Assembly (NCBI GenBank): GCA_039707465.1
Contig: CM077648.1
Location: forward strand, 73,737,619 to 73,801,618
From: Rhabdophis nuchalis
Taxonomy: Eukaryota > Chordata > Lepidosauria > Squamata > Natricidae
Reading direction: 5' to 3'
DNA: 64,000 bases
Numbering within the stretch: position 1 is the stretch's first letter; every line of letters starts with the position of its first letter. This document shows positions 1 through 10,888 of this stretch, in pieces. The position numbers and the translations under genes were made by a program. A model generated the notes under the pieces. That model had not been told where the DNA came from. It worked only from the letters and a program-made list of their open reading frames with translations, and ran no database searches.

Positions 1-88
1 ACTGGAGAAGACGTTCCAGGGAGTCCAGGATGTCTTCTTCCAGGCTGCTGAGATCCTCCAGGGTGTCTTCTCCTTCCTCTGGAGAATC
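1..88 (-). other. Candidate coding exon A of an unknown - strand gene (partial)
   Basis: On the - strand an acceptor (TTGTTCACAG) is followed by an open frame reading DSPEEGEDTLEDLSSLEEDI and LDSLERLLQ, running off the window. Acidic and leucine-rich. It starts with the same GATTC as candidate exon B. No family recognised. Confidence 0.35.
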
Positions 89-392
89 CTGTGAACAACA
101 ATGATTGCTCCTCTTTAGCCACCAGGGAAAGGAAACCCAGAATTCCTAAAAGAGGCTCTACTGAATGGGAATCACATTTCCCATTTAAAGCACCAGTCCC
201 TGATGCTTTGGGGCGAAGGAACCAGGCGCACCACAGCTTGGGTGTCCATAGTTAGCCTCAGTGCCTTGTCCCAAAGGCCGGGTGTCGCCTTCATCCACTG
301 CCCAGAGCATTCCAGCACAGTTCCCTCAGGCTAGGAGAAGTGACTAGAGCGCCTCCATCCCTCCTCAACAGGAAACCCTTTGTCCTTCTTAC

Positions 393-524
393 CCAGGGAC
401 TGGAAGAAGCCTCCGCATCCTGGTCCCAGCTGTCCTCAGATTCCTCCTCCTCCAGAAGGTCAAGAAGGGAGTCCAAGTCCCAGAGGCTGCTGGTCCTGGA
501 GCCCGTAAGGACGGTCAGCGAATC
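393..524 (-). other. Candidate coding exon B of an unknown - strand gene
   Basis: Acceptor TCATTTGCAG, 132 nt open in phase 0 (DSLTVLTGSRTSSLWDLDSL and onward, through LLDLLEEEESED), and a GTAAGAAGG donor. The DLDSLLDLL and DILDSLERLL motifs of exons B and A look alike, which suggests exon duplication. Function unknown. Confidence 0.38.
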
Positions 525-632
525 CTGCAAATGACAAGATGGAGGCTCAATCCTAAGCTTTCTGCATCCCAATGAGATCGCTAGAAGATTGGGTGCATCC
601 AGGCCTTATGGGCCAACAGCAGGAGAGGCTTT

Positions 633-756
633 GCAAACTTTAAGCTTAGAATGATATATACCCCCATTCCTCCCTCTCCGCTCAGGGGTCGTGGCAAGCT
701 TTAAGCTTAGAATGATATATACCCCCATTCCTCCCTCTCCACTCAGGGGTCGTGGC
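633..756 (+). repeat. 61-bp direct tandem duplication
   Basis: Two near-identical units at 633-693 and 694-754 (TTTAAGCTTAGAATGATATA core, ending CAGGGGTCGTGGCA), differing at a few positions. Recent local duplication between candidate exons B and C. Confidence 0.9.
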
Positions 757-802
757 ATAGCCCTAACCCTAACCATCGGCCCCATCCCCCAAACCTTCTT
801 AC

Positions 803-865
803 CTCTGGGGAAGGCACGTCTTGCCCAGGAGAGAGAGCCTCCTCCACTGGTTGGTCCTGGGGGTC
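803..865 (-). other. Candidate coding exon C of an unknown - strand gene
   Basis: Acceptor CCATTTCAG, 63 nt in phase 0 (DPQDQPVEEALSPGQDVPSP and E), GTAAGAAGG donor identical to that of exon B. Resembles exon D (DPLETALSPRN). Confidence 0.35.
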
Positions 866-929
866 CTGAAATGGAAATGCCAAGATTCTGTCTGTTGGCA
901 ACTCAAGACATCCCCAGAGACGGGGCTTC

Positions 930-1500
930 TTCTCTTCAGATGGGGAGGAACTGTCCAGGCCTTACCAACTCAGTGGAGGTCTCCAAACGGGTGGACAGCC
1001 GCGGCCTGCAGGTCTCCTGCCTTTCCTCTCTGGGGAGAGAAAGCAAAAGGGCCAAAGGTCAAAAGTAGCCACGGGCCCTTTGGTAAGAGTGGCCGTGTGG
1101 AGGCTCTAGAGACCCTTCCGGCTGGCCTGTCAAGGGTTTTGGCCTGCCAGTGGGATGGCCCTGAGTGGCTCTTCCTTTAGCAGGAGCAGAGGCAGAGATG
1201 CCTCCCCCCCTCTACAAGGGTTTCCCCCTCCGAAGGGATACCTACCCTGAAAGACAGTCCCCACTTCCCTCCTGCATGTTCCTTGGGCTTAGAGCCGTCT
1301 CCAAGGGATCCTGCAATAAGAAGACAGATATTTTGTCTCCTGACACATCAACCGATGCGCAGAGACAGGGCTTGTGCCATCACCATGGGGAGGAGCTGGC
1401 CTGACCTTATCAACTCAGAGCAGGTCTCCCAAACGGTAGAGAGCCGCGGCGTCCACTTCAACCAGCTCTCATTCCTGGGGAGAGAAGGAAGGGCCTGAGT
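930..1500 (+). repeat. Two diverged copies of a ~110-bp block, about 430 bp apart
   Basis: The block near 945-1060 (ACCAACTCAGTGGAGGTCTC, then GAGAGCCGCGGC-like and GGGGAGAGAA) recurs near 1380-1500 (ATCAACTCAGAGCAGGTCTC). Together with exon C/D similarity this shows a diverged segmental tandem duplication. Confidence 0.6.
1246..1310 (-). other. Candidate coding exon D of an unknown - strand gene
   Basis: Acceptor TTATTGCAG, then DPLETALSPRNMQEGSGDCL and a GTAGGT donor. Shares DP..E.ALSP with exon C 440 bp away, but its end phase does not fit exon C cleanly, so either the splice choice or the gene model is wrong. More exon-like blocks lie near 1620-1665, 2025-2085 and 2451-2499. Confidence 0.28.
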
Positions 1501-3456
1501 CAGGCAGAGGGTAGAGATGCCAGCCCTCTGCCAACCTTCCTTCTAGCCCTCCTCTTGGGGGCTTCAGGGTCCCTCAGCTGAGAAGACTCACTTCATGGAA
1601 ACGAAAGCTGGCCGGACATCTTCCTTCCTGGGACTCCGGGTGGTGGCAGGAGCACCCATCACAACCTGCAAGTAACGATTGAAGGCATAAATTAAAAGTC
1701 CTCTCCATGTGGTGGAACCTTTATCTTCCCCAGAAAGGAAGGGCTGCATTACAGAGGCGGAAAAAAAGAGACCAGATCATGGGGAATGTGGCTGATAGGA
1801 AGAGGCTCAAAACGGCTCTTCCTTCTTAGCCTTTCCCAGGATCTTCCCTTCCGAGCCATTCAGATCACCCGATAAATCCCAGGAGCTTCAGCTTTCTAGG
1901 CTGGCCAGGTTTCCCCCAAGTGGGAATTTCTTCTTCCCCCACCCGGTTTTGAACCATGAACCCCCACTGGCCATGTTGCACAAGTGTCCTTACCCCTGGA
2001 GAGGAAGATGCGATGCCATCAGACACACAGGGTGTCTCCCATTCTCCCCGCTGGTCATCCAGTTCCTATGCACTGCTGACCAAAAGAGGAAGGGGACATG
2101 TCTAAGAACATCCATCTAGCTCAGCCTCTCCTTTCTCAGCCCAGCCAGTCGGCCGGCCCATCTTTTTGCCCTGAAGCCCCTTCTGGACAGAAGGCCATTT
2201 GGAGGGACTCTTACGGACTCTGCAGTCCGTCCATATTGCCCCACCATGCCCAGGGTTGAAGGAGAAGGGGGTAGTACCTGTTAGGAGGCACAGGAGGGTC
2301 TTCAACATTGCTCTTCAGGCAACAGAAAAGGTGCGAACACCTTTTCTAGATGTTCTGGGAAGAGAAAAGAAACAGCCATGACTCAGTCAGAAGAGTTGAG
2401 AAGCAGGACTTTCTCCCCTGTTTCTGGGCAGCTGAGATGGTCGCACTTACTCTGAAGAGCCTTCTGACAGCCATGATCAACTAGTTGCATGTCCTTTCGC
2501 TGCACTAAGGGAGAATGGGCAGCTGGGCACTGGGCACTGGCTTTTCAGGGAAACTGACAATCTCATTCCCTCAGCAACCAGGTAAACAATGGCCATTGTC
2601 TATGCCTGCCCAGGGAGGGCAGCTCACCTGGGCCTTGGAGCGGCTGGTGGCTGACTCCTTTCATGGCCTTTTGGCCTGGGTGTTTCACGTGGGAAGTTGT
2701 CGGTTCATGGACAACAGAGAAGCACCATCATTGTGGCACAAAGCACAGAGGGAATCATGGCATCCTAGTGCAGAAGCGACTTTTAGTCCAACTCCCTGCC
2801 CAAGGAAGGGCTCCTCCTACCATCTCAGGCAAATGATTGCCCAATCCTTTCCTGAAAATCTCAAGAATGCAGCACAAACAAGTCTTGGAAACCAGTTAAA
2901 TATATAGAGATGGTTATCCAACATCTTCTTAAAAACTTCCAGTGTTGGAGCATTCAGGACTTCTGGAGGGAAGTTGTTCCACTGATTAATTGTTCTCACT
3001 ATCAGGAAATTTCTCCTTAGTTCTAGGTTGCTTCTCTCCTTAATCAATTTCCACCCATTGCTTCTTGCCCGGCCCTCAGGTGCTTTGGAGAATAACTTGA
3101 CTTCTTCTTTGTAGCAGCCCCTGAGGTATTGGAACATTGCTATCATCCTTCCCCATGTATTTTTAATTAATCTAGACATACCCAGTTCCTGCAACCGTTC
3201 TTCATGTTTTAGCCTCCAGTCCCCTAATCCTCTTTGTTGCTCTTGTCTGCACTCTTTCTAGAGTCTCCGCATCTTTTTTACATCATGGCGACCAAAACTG
3301 GATGCTGTATTCCAAGTGTGGCCTTACCAAGGCCTTATAAAGTGGTATCAACACTTCACGTGATCTTGGTTCTCTTGATGCAGCCTAGAACTGGGTTGGC
3401 TTTTTTGGCAGCTGCTGCACACAGCTAGCTCATATCTAAATGGTTGTCCACTAGGA

Positions 3457-3596
3457 CAGGGGTCCCCAACCTTTGCAACTTTAAGTCTGAAGGACTTCAA
3501 CTCCCAGAATTCTCCAGCCAGCTTTGCTTTGCTGGCTGGAGAATTCTGGGAGCTGAAGTCCTTCAGACTTAAAGTTGCAAAGGTTGGGGACCCCTG
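3457..3596. mobile_element. Palindromic hAT MITE, copy 1
   Basis: Starts CAGGGGTCCCCAACCTTTGC and ends with the reverse complement; almost the whole 140 bp is one hairpin. Flanked by an exact 8-bp duplication CACTAGGA (3449-3456 and 3597-3604), as in hAT transposons. Confidence 0.92.
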
Positions 3597-5555
3597 CACT
3601 AGGACTTCAAGATCCCTATCACAGTTACTACTATTGAGCAAGATACTACCTATACTGTACCTGTGTATTTTTTTTTTCTTGCCTAAATGTAGAACCTTAC
3701 TTTTTTCACCATTGAATTTCATTTTGTTAGATAGCGCCTAATGTTCAGGTTTGTCAAGATCCTTTTGTATTTTCAGCCTATCTTCTGGAATGTTGGTTAT
3801 TCTGCCAGCTTGGTGGAATCTGAAAAATTGATGAGTTCCCCATTTATTCCCTCGTCCAAATCATTGATGAAGATGTTGAAGAGTACTGGGCCTAAAACAG
3901 AGCCTTGGGGGACTCCACTGCATACTTCCCTCCATGTAGATGCAGTTCCATTGAGGACTACACGTTGAGTGCGGTTGGTCAGCCAGTTACGAATCCATCT
4001 CATGGTGATGCTGTCTAACCCATATTTTTTCTACTTTATCTAGTAATAGGTTATGGTCTACCTTGTAAAATGCTTTACTGAAGTCCAAGTAAACTATATG
4101 GACAGCATCCCTCTGGTCCACTAACTTTGTCACTTTGTCAAAGAATGCAATAAGATCAGTCTGGCATTTGTCAATCTGTTTTTGACAAACTCATGTTGGC
4201 TTTTGGTTATTACTTTGTGTGTATCTAGGTGTTCGCTGATGCATTGCTTGATTATTTTTTCCATAATCTTACCTAGTATTGAGGTCAGGCTGATAGGTGT
4301 GTAGTTTCCTGGATCTATTTTTTTTCCTGTTTTTGGAGATGGGAACTATTTCAGCATTTTTCCTCTGGCAGTTCCCCGGTGCTTCAGGATTTTTGAAAGA
4401 TATAGTTCAGTGGTTCTGAGATCTCGTTTGCTGGTTCCTTCAGAACCTTTGGGTGTAAGCTATCGAGTCCTGATGATGTGAACTCATCAAGGGTAGACAG
4501 GTGTTCACTTACCACTTTATTCCCTATTTTAATTTGTGTTCCTAATCTGTTTTTATGGTGCTGTTTTTGATAGGTTGGACTGTTTTTTCCCTTTGTGTAA
4601 AGACAAATGCAAAATACGAGTTAGGTAGTTCTGCTTTCTCCCTGTTGCTGGTAACTTTCTTGCCATTTTCTCCCAGCAATGGACCAATTATTTCCTTGGC
4701 TTTCTTCTTGTTTTTAACATGTTGGAGAAGCTTTTTGTTTGTTTGTTATTTTTTACTTTTGTTGCAAGCCTTTATTCATTGTGAGCCTAGCCTTCCCTAC
4801 TTCATATTTACAGGCTCTGGCTATTTGCTGATATTCTGCCTTAGTTATTTGCCCCTCTTTTCACTTTTTATACTTGTCATTTTTGTCTTTCAATTTGTCA
4901 GCGAGTTCTTTATGCAGCCATGCTGGTTTCTTTTGAGAGCTGCTATTTTTCTTCTTTATTGGTATTGTGCTAGACTGGGCTTTAATAATCTCACTTTTCA
5001 AAATGTCCCAAACTTCTTGACTTGTTCTCCCTTGAGGATTCTGATCTATGGAATCTTTCCCAAGCTCTCTCTAAGTTTATTGAAATTAGCTCTCTTAAAG
5101 TCGAAGACTCTAGTTTGACTTTGTTTTATTATTTGTGCTTAATGTTGAATTCCAGTATTGCATGATCACTTGCCCCAAAGGTTCCTGTAGCTTCAACACT
5201 TTCTATCATTTCATCTCTGTTACTGCGAATTAAGTCCAGTGTGGCTGATCCCCTTCTTCCCTTCTCTACTTTTTGGGAAGCGAAGTTGTCTGCTAGATTT
5301 GTTAGGAACCTGTTGGATCTTCCACTTGGTGTAGAGTTTGTCTCCCAGTTGATGTCAGGATAGTTAAAATCCCCCATTACTATTGTGATGTGCTTCCTAC
5401 ATACCTTAGCTGGCTAGGAAAAAGTTCATCTATTTCCTCTCTTTGTTTGGGTGGCCTGTAGTATAGACCTATGGCAATGTCATTTTCCCCCCAACCTTTA
5501 ATATTGACCCAAATGCATTCAAGATAATTTTCATCATTGTTGTGCTCTACTTATA

Positions 5556-6110
5556 ATGCCTTATAATACTATAATGCCTTGGTAAGGCCACACTTGGAAT
5601 ATGGCATCCAGTTTTGGTCACCACGATGTAGAAAAGAGACTCTAGAAAGAGTGCAGAGAAGAGCAAGAAAGATGATTAAGGGACTAGAGACTAAAACATA
5701 TGAGGTTGCAGGAACTGGGTATGTCTAGTTTAATAAAAAGAAGGACAAGGGGAGACATGATAGCAGTCTTCCAATATCTCAGGGGTTGCCCCAAAGAAAA
5801 GAGAGTCGAACTGTTCTCCAAGGCACCTGAGGGCAGAACAAGAAGCAATGGGTGAAAGCTAATCAAGGTGAGAAGCAACTTAGAACTGAGGATAAATTTC
5901 CTGACAATTAGAACAATTAACCAGTGGAACAGCTTGCCTCCAGAAGTTGTGAATGCCCCAACGCTGGAAGTCTTCAAGAAGATGTTGGATAGCCACTTGT
6001 CTGAAATGGTGTAGGGCTTCCTGCCTAGGCAGGGGGTTGGACTAGATGACCTCCAAGGTCCCTTCCAACTCTGCTATTGTATTGTATTGTATTATATTGT
6101 ATTATTGTAC
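5556..6110 (+). mobile_element. CR1 LINE 3' fragment inserted in an older CR1
   Basis: + strand copy of the CR1 C-terminal RT and 3' end, ending in GACCTCCAAGGTCCCTTCCA and a TATTG-rich tail. The older CR1 endonuclease frame resumes after it; TACTT flanks both sides as a possible target duplication. Confidence 0.8.
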
Positions 6111-6299
6111 TTGTGTAGATGTAGTTATTTCTTATATATAGTGCAACTCCACTTCCTATTTTATTTGGTCTGTTTAAAAAAAAGGCAATGTAGGGACAGA
6201 GCCCTTCCCTTGAGTGGGACATGGATACAATGAACCTGGCAGTTGTGGGAGCAGCCGATGTCCAGGCTTCTGCCTCTGTCCCTGCTGCTGCTGGAGGGG

Positions 6300-6398
6300 C
6301 ATCCAGACATGCATCGTTATGTTTTTAGATGTTTTTAATTTTCCTGTACACTGCCCCGAGTCCCTTCGGGGAGAGGGGGCAGTTTAGAAATTTAAGAA

Positions 6399-6471
<73 letters not shown>

Positions 6472-6478
6472 ATAATTA
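6300..6478 (+). mobile_element. L2 LINE 3' tail with (TTA)n/(TAG)n microsatellite
   Basis: CACTGCCCCGAGTCCCTTCG with the matching GGGGAG hairpin is the L2 3' end seen in every L2 of this window. It runs into a compound TTA/TAG microsatellite at 6400-6470. Confidence 0.75.
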
Positions 6479-7683
6479 TGCATCTTTTCCTGCCGTGGCT
6501 TGGCCGGGAAGGGATAGGGGAGGCCCTATCCCTCCCCCTGACAGATCTAGCAGCTCTGAGGGTTTTCCCTACTGAAGCAGAATTCTTTCATGTCCTTCTG
6601 GTGACTTGAAAAGCTCCTCCTATGAAAGAATTAACTACTAACTCTTTGTTTCCACCAGACTGCAGGTGTGTTTTATTGTATGTGTGTATAAATATAGGCC
6701 CTCCTCTCCCCAGACAATCTCACAGCTCTGAGAGTTTTCTCTAATAAAATGCTATTATTTAATGTTCCTCTTATAAGTATCAATGGCTATTTTTTGATTT
6801 CCGCCCCAACATCTACAGGTGTGTTTTGGTATATGTGATCATGTGAACAATTCATGATAGGTAGTCCTACATATATGATTGGTTGTAGAACAACTATTGG
6901 AAGTTCCAGGGAGCTGCCCCAGAGCTACTTAGGACTTATTTTGTGAGTTACGGTGGCCGCATAAACCCACCTCTGGGATTACAGGATCACATTTGGATGC
7001 TTGGCAATTGCCTCACCTTTGTCACTGTTTGCAGCATCCTGGCATTCACTTAATGACTTCAAAATTTGCTTAATGACTGCAGCATTTGCTTAACAACTAT
7101 GGTAAAAATATTGAAAATTTGGTCACTCCCACCCCGGTCACATGACCACCGAGCCACTCCCACAAAACAGGCCACACCTACAGAAGAGGTTCTAAAACTT
7201 TTTGAAACCCACCACTGCTTCTACCGTAAGCCCACGCATCCCACAATCTTTCAGAATTGCCTGCCTTTTCATTCTTTTCTCAAGCAGCAGCAGCTGGGTA
7301 GAGGTGGGGAACATCTCCAGGCACCCGGAGAGACACAACTCCCGGCCTTCGCTAGATCAGCTGATCCACGGGCCAGGGTTAAGGGGCCGAGGTGACAGGG
7401 AAGGACTGCTTCCTGGGCTGGCCACACCCACCCACATCACTAGGGCTTATTTTTGGGGTACGGCTTACATTAGGCCCACCCAAGAATCAGAGGAGGGTTT
7501 ATTTTTAGGGGAGGTCGTATTTTGGGGGAAAACACGGTAGCTAGAGGATTTTGGACTAGTCATTCTTTTTCAGCGTCAGGAAGAAGGAAAGGCAAACCAC
7601 TTCTGAAAAATGTTGCCGAAAAAGATTCCATGGAATTTCCCAGGAACAGGCTAGGAGTCAAAGCTAACTAGAAGGCCTATATG

Positions 7684-7689
<6 letters not shown>
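6479..7689. repeat. Mixed old repeats upstream of the (CA)n tract
   Basis: No gene seen. 7060-7195 carries the hAT-like end (TTTGAAACCCACCACTGC) also present at 46560-46740. 7400-7545 carries the CTTATTTTTGGGG / GGGGGAAAACACGGTA end of the foldback family found at 9764-10888. Confidence 0.5.

Positions 7690-7746
<57 letters not shown>
7690..7746. repeat. (CA)n microsatellite
   Basis: About 28 uninterrupted CA units. Confidence 0.97.
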
Positions 7747-7747
<1 letters not shown>

Positions 7748-8694
7748 CTCATAATGTACTACAAGAAAAATAATGCTCTTGAAATTGGAATAGTTTTTAA
7801 ATTTGAGTAGCGCACTCTAGAATTTCAAGATAGAGCATTAAATTATCTTGGGTTTTTTTCTTTGATGTAGGGTAAATGGTTATAGGTTATGAAAGAAGTC
7901 ATAAGGCCTTGACATACTATCACAATGTAAATTATAGAATTTCAAAAATTCTTGACTTTATCTCAGTATAAATTAACATAAGTTTAGTAAGAACACTTGT
8001 GAAAACAAATACATCAAAATGAGAACAATGAATTCAAGATCAAGAAAAAGAAATGTTTTCCCTTGTATAACTGAAATTATCTTTATATTTATTTGAGTTG
8101 CATTTTTAATTTGCTACACCTAGAGGAACTTTATGAGAATTGTATCAATTATTACTATTTTTGCTGATCTGAATCAATTTGGCCTTGGTATTTTTTATTG
8201 GTGTTCAAAATGCCAAAAGTAATTTTACTGACCAAATATTAGGATGATGAGAATAATATCTTAGATGAAAATAGTGGTTATGCCTTCCCTTAAAGTAGCT
8301 TTCAGTGATGGGTCACTTCCCTTAATACTACACAACACTGGGAGTTTTTCTCCTGGATAGTCAAGAGATGTCAACTTTTGAAACCATCTAATAAGTACAT
8401 GAGTTCCTCAGAGCTCATCCTTCCCTAGCCAAGACCTACCTGTACTCTTTCAGTTTTAAGTCTATTTTAACTAATCATTCTTGTATAAATTTAACATTTT
8501 CACATGGGAAATTCCTGATATTTCAATAACCTCTATAAGGAAGAAGGAAGGAAACCAAGTTTACTCTTGTGGGCCACTGATGTATGTTCTGTCCAGACCC
8601 TGTTATCTTTGGAAGAAACCTTTGCTTGTCCACAGATGGATTTCTCCCTAAATCATTCCCAGCTTTGTTGTTTACTGATTAGCCCAATAGGCCA

Positions 8695-9193
8695 TCTATA
8701 TAAATAAAAACGTAACAAGTGTTTGTTCAAAACTGCTACTCTCCTAAAGTCCTGCACCGATTGCTTCCAAATTTTCACACAATGTTCCTTTCGAGTACGG
8801 TACCAATGATATATATAGATTGTGTAGATGTTACACCTGTGCCAGGAACATGCAACGGAAATGTAAAAAATGGTAAAAAAGGTAGGTAGATGGATACAGA
8901 GAGAGCAGTGGGCCACAGGTATTATGTCATCCTTTATGACATAAAATACTCTGAGGGAGAAGTACAGTAGGTAGGTAGGTAGAGGGATAGAGAGGGAGAA
9001 ATACAGTAGGTAGGTAGGTAGGTAGGTAGGTAGGTAGGTAGGTAGGTAGAGGGATAGAGAGGGAGAAATACAGTAGGTTGGGGGTTATACGGTGGTGTGT
9101 ACGTGTTAGTGTGTGCAGGCGTAGATTTACACACAGATTGGTTGGCCATTTAACCAGACTGGGCCACAGCAACGCGTGGCCGGGAACGGCTAG
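8695..9193 (+). mobile_element. Non-autonomous Helitron with internal (TAGG)n expansion
   Basis: 5' end TCTATATAAATAAAAACGTA preceded by A; 3' end GGGAACGGCTAG followed by T. A 3' hairpin GGCCAC(agcaacgc)GTGGCC lies 8 bp before CTAG. These are the known Helitron marks: TC start, hairpin, CTRR end, A/T insertion, no target duplication. No Rep/helicase ORF. Inside, GTAGGTAGG arrays alternate with a repeated GAGGGATAGAGAGGGAGAAA unit at 8950-9075. Confidence 0.8.
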
Positions 9194-9466
9194 TAAAAAA
9201 TAAAATAAAGATCTTGATCTGGCCAGTTGTAAGATTGAAAGAATTTTAGATTTTTAAAAATTCTGGAGGGAAAAGTCCCAATAATTATTTAAATGCAAGT
9301 TTTTATGTGGTTTGGGATATTTAAGTTATGTGCTCAACAATTTGTAATATTTATTTGCTGCTGCTTAAGAACAGAACAAGTTTGGGCAAAGATAATCTCA
9401 AAATAGCCCTGTTGAGTCAGACCAAAGATCATGCTTACAATAATGACCAAAGAAATATCTGGGAAG

Positions 9467-9688
9467 CAGTGGTGGGTTCCTACTGGTTCGGACCAGTTCG
9501 GCTGAACCGGTAGTGGTTTGGTGGCCTGGGTTGCTGGAACTGGCAGCGACCCAGGCCTGCCACACCCCTAAACTGGTTCGCCACCATAGACGCTGCCATT
9601 GTTTTTCAGTTCTGCGCATGGGGAAAACAATTTAAATGCAATGCGCATCGAGCGAACCGACAGTAATATCTGCCAGAACCCACCCCTG
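9467..9688. mobile_element. hAT-type MITE (CAGTGGTGGGTTC ends)
   Basis: Left CAGTGGTGGGTTC and right GAACCCACCCCTG form terminal inverted repeats. Flanks CTGGGAAG and CTGTGAAG are an 8-bp duplication with one change. Inner GGTTCGGACC/GAACCGG palindromes. No ORF. Confidence 0.8.
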
Positions 9689-9763
9689 CTGTGAAGCCTA
9701 CACAGAGGAAACATTTTGTTTTTCAGGACTATTCCATCAGAAGGTAGAATATTGCTTTGGTAA

Positions 9764-10888
9764 TACTGTTTCCCCGAAGATAAGAAAGGGTCTTATTTTC
9801 TTTTGCCCCACAAAATATGGCTTGGGCCTTAGTATTGGGGGGGGGGGGGGGCTTGTTGTTTTGGGGTTGCTGGGTAGCTGCTCTCTTGTGAGCAGGCTCC
9901 CAAAGAGCTAGGCACAACCTCAGGGGGGAATGGCAGCCATGAGGTGACCACGCTCACAAACAGCCGCCCAGCGATCTCCCTCTCCAGCCAGGCAGAGCGC
10001 CATTCACTGACCTAGCAGTATCCTGAAGGCGCTAAGCCACATGCTGCTCTGCCCACCCCCCAGCTCCTACAGCTTGGCACATTCAGGATACCACCTAGGT
10101 CAGTGCATAGTGCTCTGAACCAGCTGGAGGGGGGTTGCGCGAGTGCCTGTCCGCCCCACCTCGCGTGCCTCCCAGCCTCACCATGCCCTGGCCCAGTTCT
10201 CCCTGCAGGGCCAGGGTGGCAGTAGTGCCATGCTCCGAGCCTAACTTCCAAACTCTGGAGATTGGCTGCTGAGTGTTCCAGCAGCGGCCGCTCTGTGAAT
10301 GCGCTCTATGGTTGTAGGCCAGCTGCTGGAAGACTCTGGTGGGGCATAGAACCATGCACTGACCTAGGGGGTATCCTGAATGTGCCAAGCCATGGGAGCT
10401 TGGGGGGTGGCCAGAGCGCCACATGGCTTGGTGCCTTTGGGATACCGCTAGGTCAGTGAATAGCACTCTGCCTGGTGGAGAGGGGGGTTGGCGGGTGGCT
10501 GCTTGTGAGCGTAGTCACCTCATGGCTGCTGTGTTGCGCTGCTGCAACAGCTCAACACAGCCGTTCGCCCCTGAGGCTGTGCCTGGCACTTTGGGAGCCC
10601 ATTTGCAAGAGAGCAGCCACCCAGCAAGCCCCCTCTCGAGCTGGGCACAGTGCCAGTCACTTAGTGGTATCCCAAAGGTGCCAGCAATGTGAGCCCTTTT
10701 GCTCCCCCTGGCTCCCACAAGCTTGGCACCTTCAGGATACCGCTAGGTTGGAGAGTGGTGCTCTGCCTGGCCGGAGGGGGGGGGGTTGTCCAGGGGGCTT
10801 ATTTTCGGGGGAGGGCTTATCTTTTTGCCACCTGAACAATATGGCATGGCCTTATTTTCATGGTGTATTTTTGGGGAAACACAATAGT
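9764..10888. mobile_element. Large foldback element, G+C-rich core
   Basis: Ends TACTGTTTCCCCGAAGATAAG and TTTTTGGGGAAACACAATAGTA are imperfect inverted repeats. The core repeats and inverts CACTGACCTAG.GGTATCCTGAA units several times. Related ends occur at 25631-26182 and 41591-42386. Transposon class not settled; open frames inside follow base composition. Confidence 0.6.

Larger units (their letters stand above)
2765..6200 (-). mobile_element. CR1 LINE, degraded, with two nested insertions
   Basis: On the - strand: endonuclease pieces (RPNKIGSGVALYIRNN near 6120-6190; GDFNYPDINWETNS near 5340), RT pieces ([20 protein letters not shown] near 3890) and the C-terminal CR1 block (FQYLRGCYKEE, WNNFPPEVLNAPT near 2950-3130). 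Frameshifts break it, and the RT catalytic FADD is changed to FSDS. A MITE (3457-3596) and a + strand CR1 fragment (about 5556-6110) sit inside. The antisense frame at 4555-5118 is not a gene. Confidence 0.85.

Noticed and set aside
633..756. CRISPR-like direct repeats
   Set aside because: Only two adjacent copies with no spacers, and the host is a vertebrate.
757..778. CCCTAACCCTAACC as an interstitial telomere repeat
   Set aside because: Only two units; likely chance.
4555..5118. 187-codon + strand frame
   Set aside because: It is antisense to the CR1 RT/endonuclease region and reads as hydrophobic Leu/Phe-rich noise.
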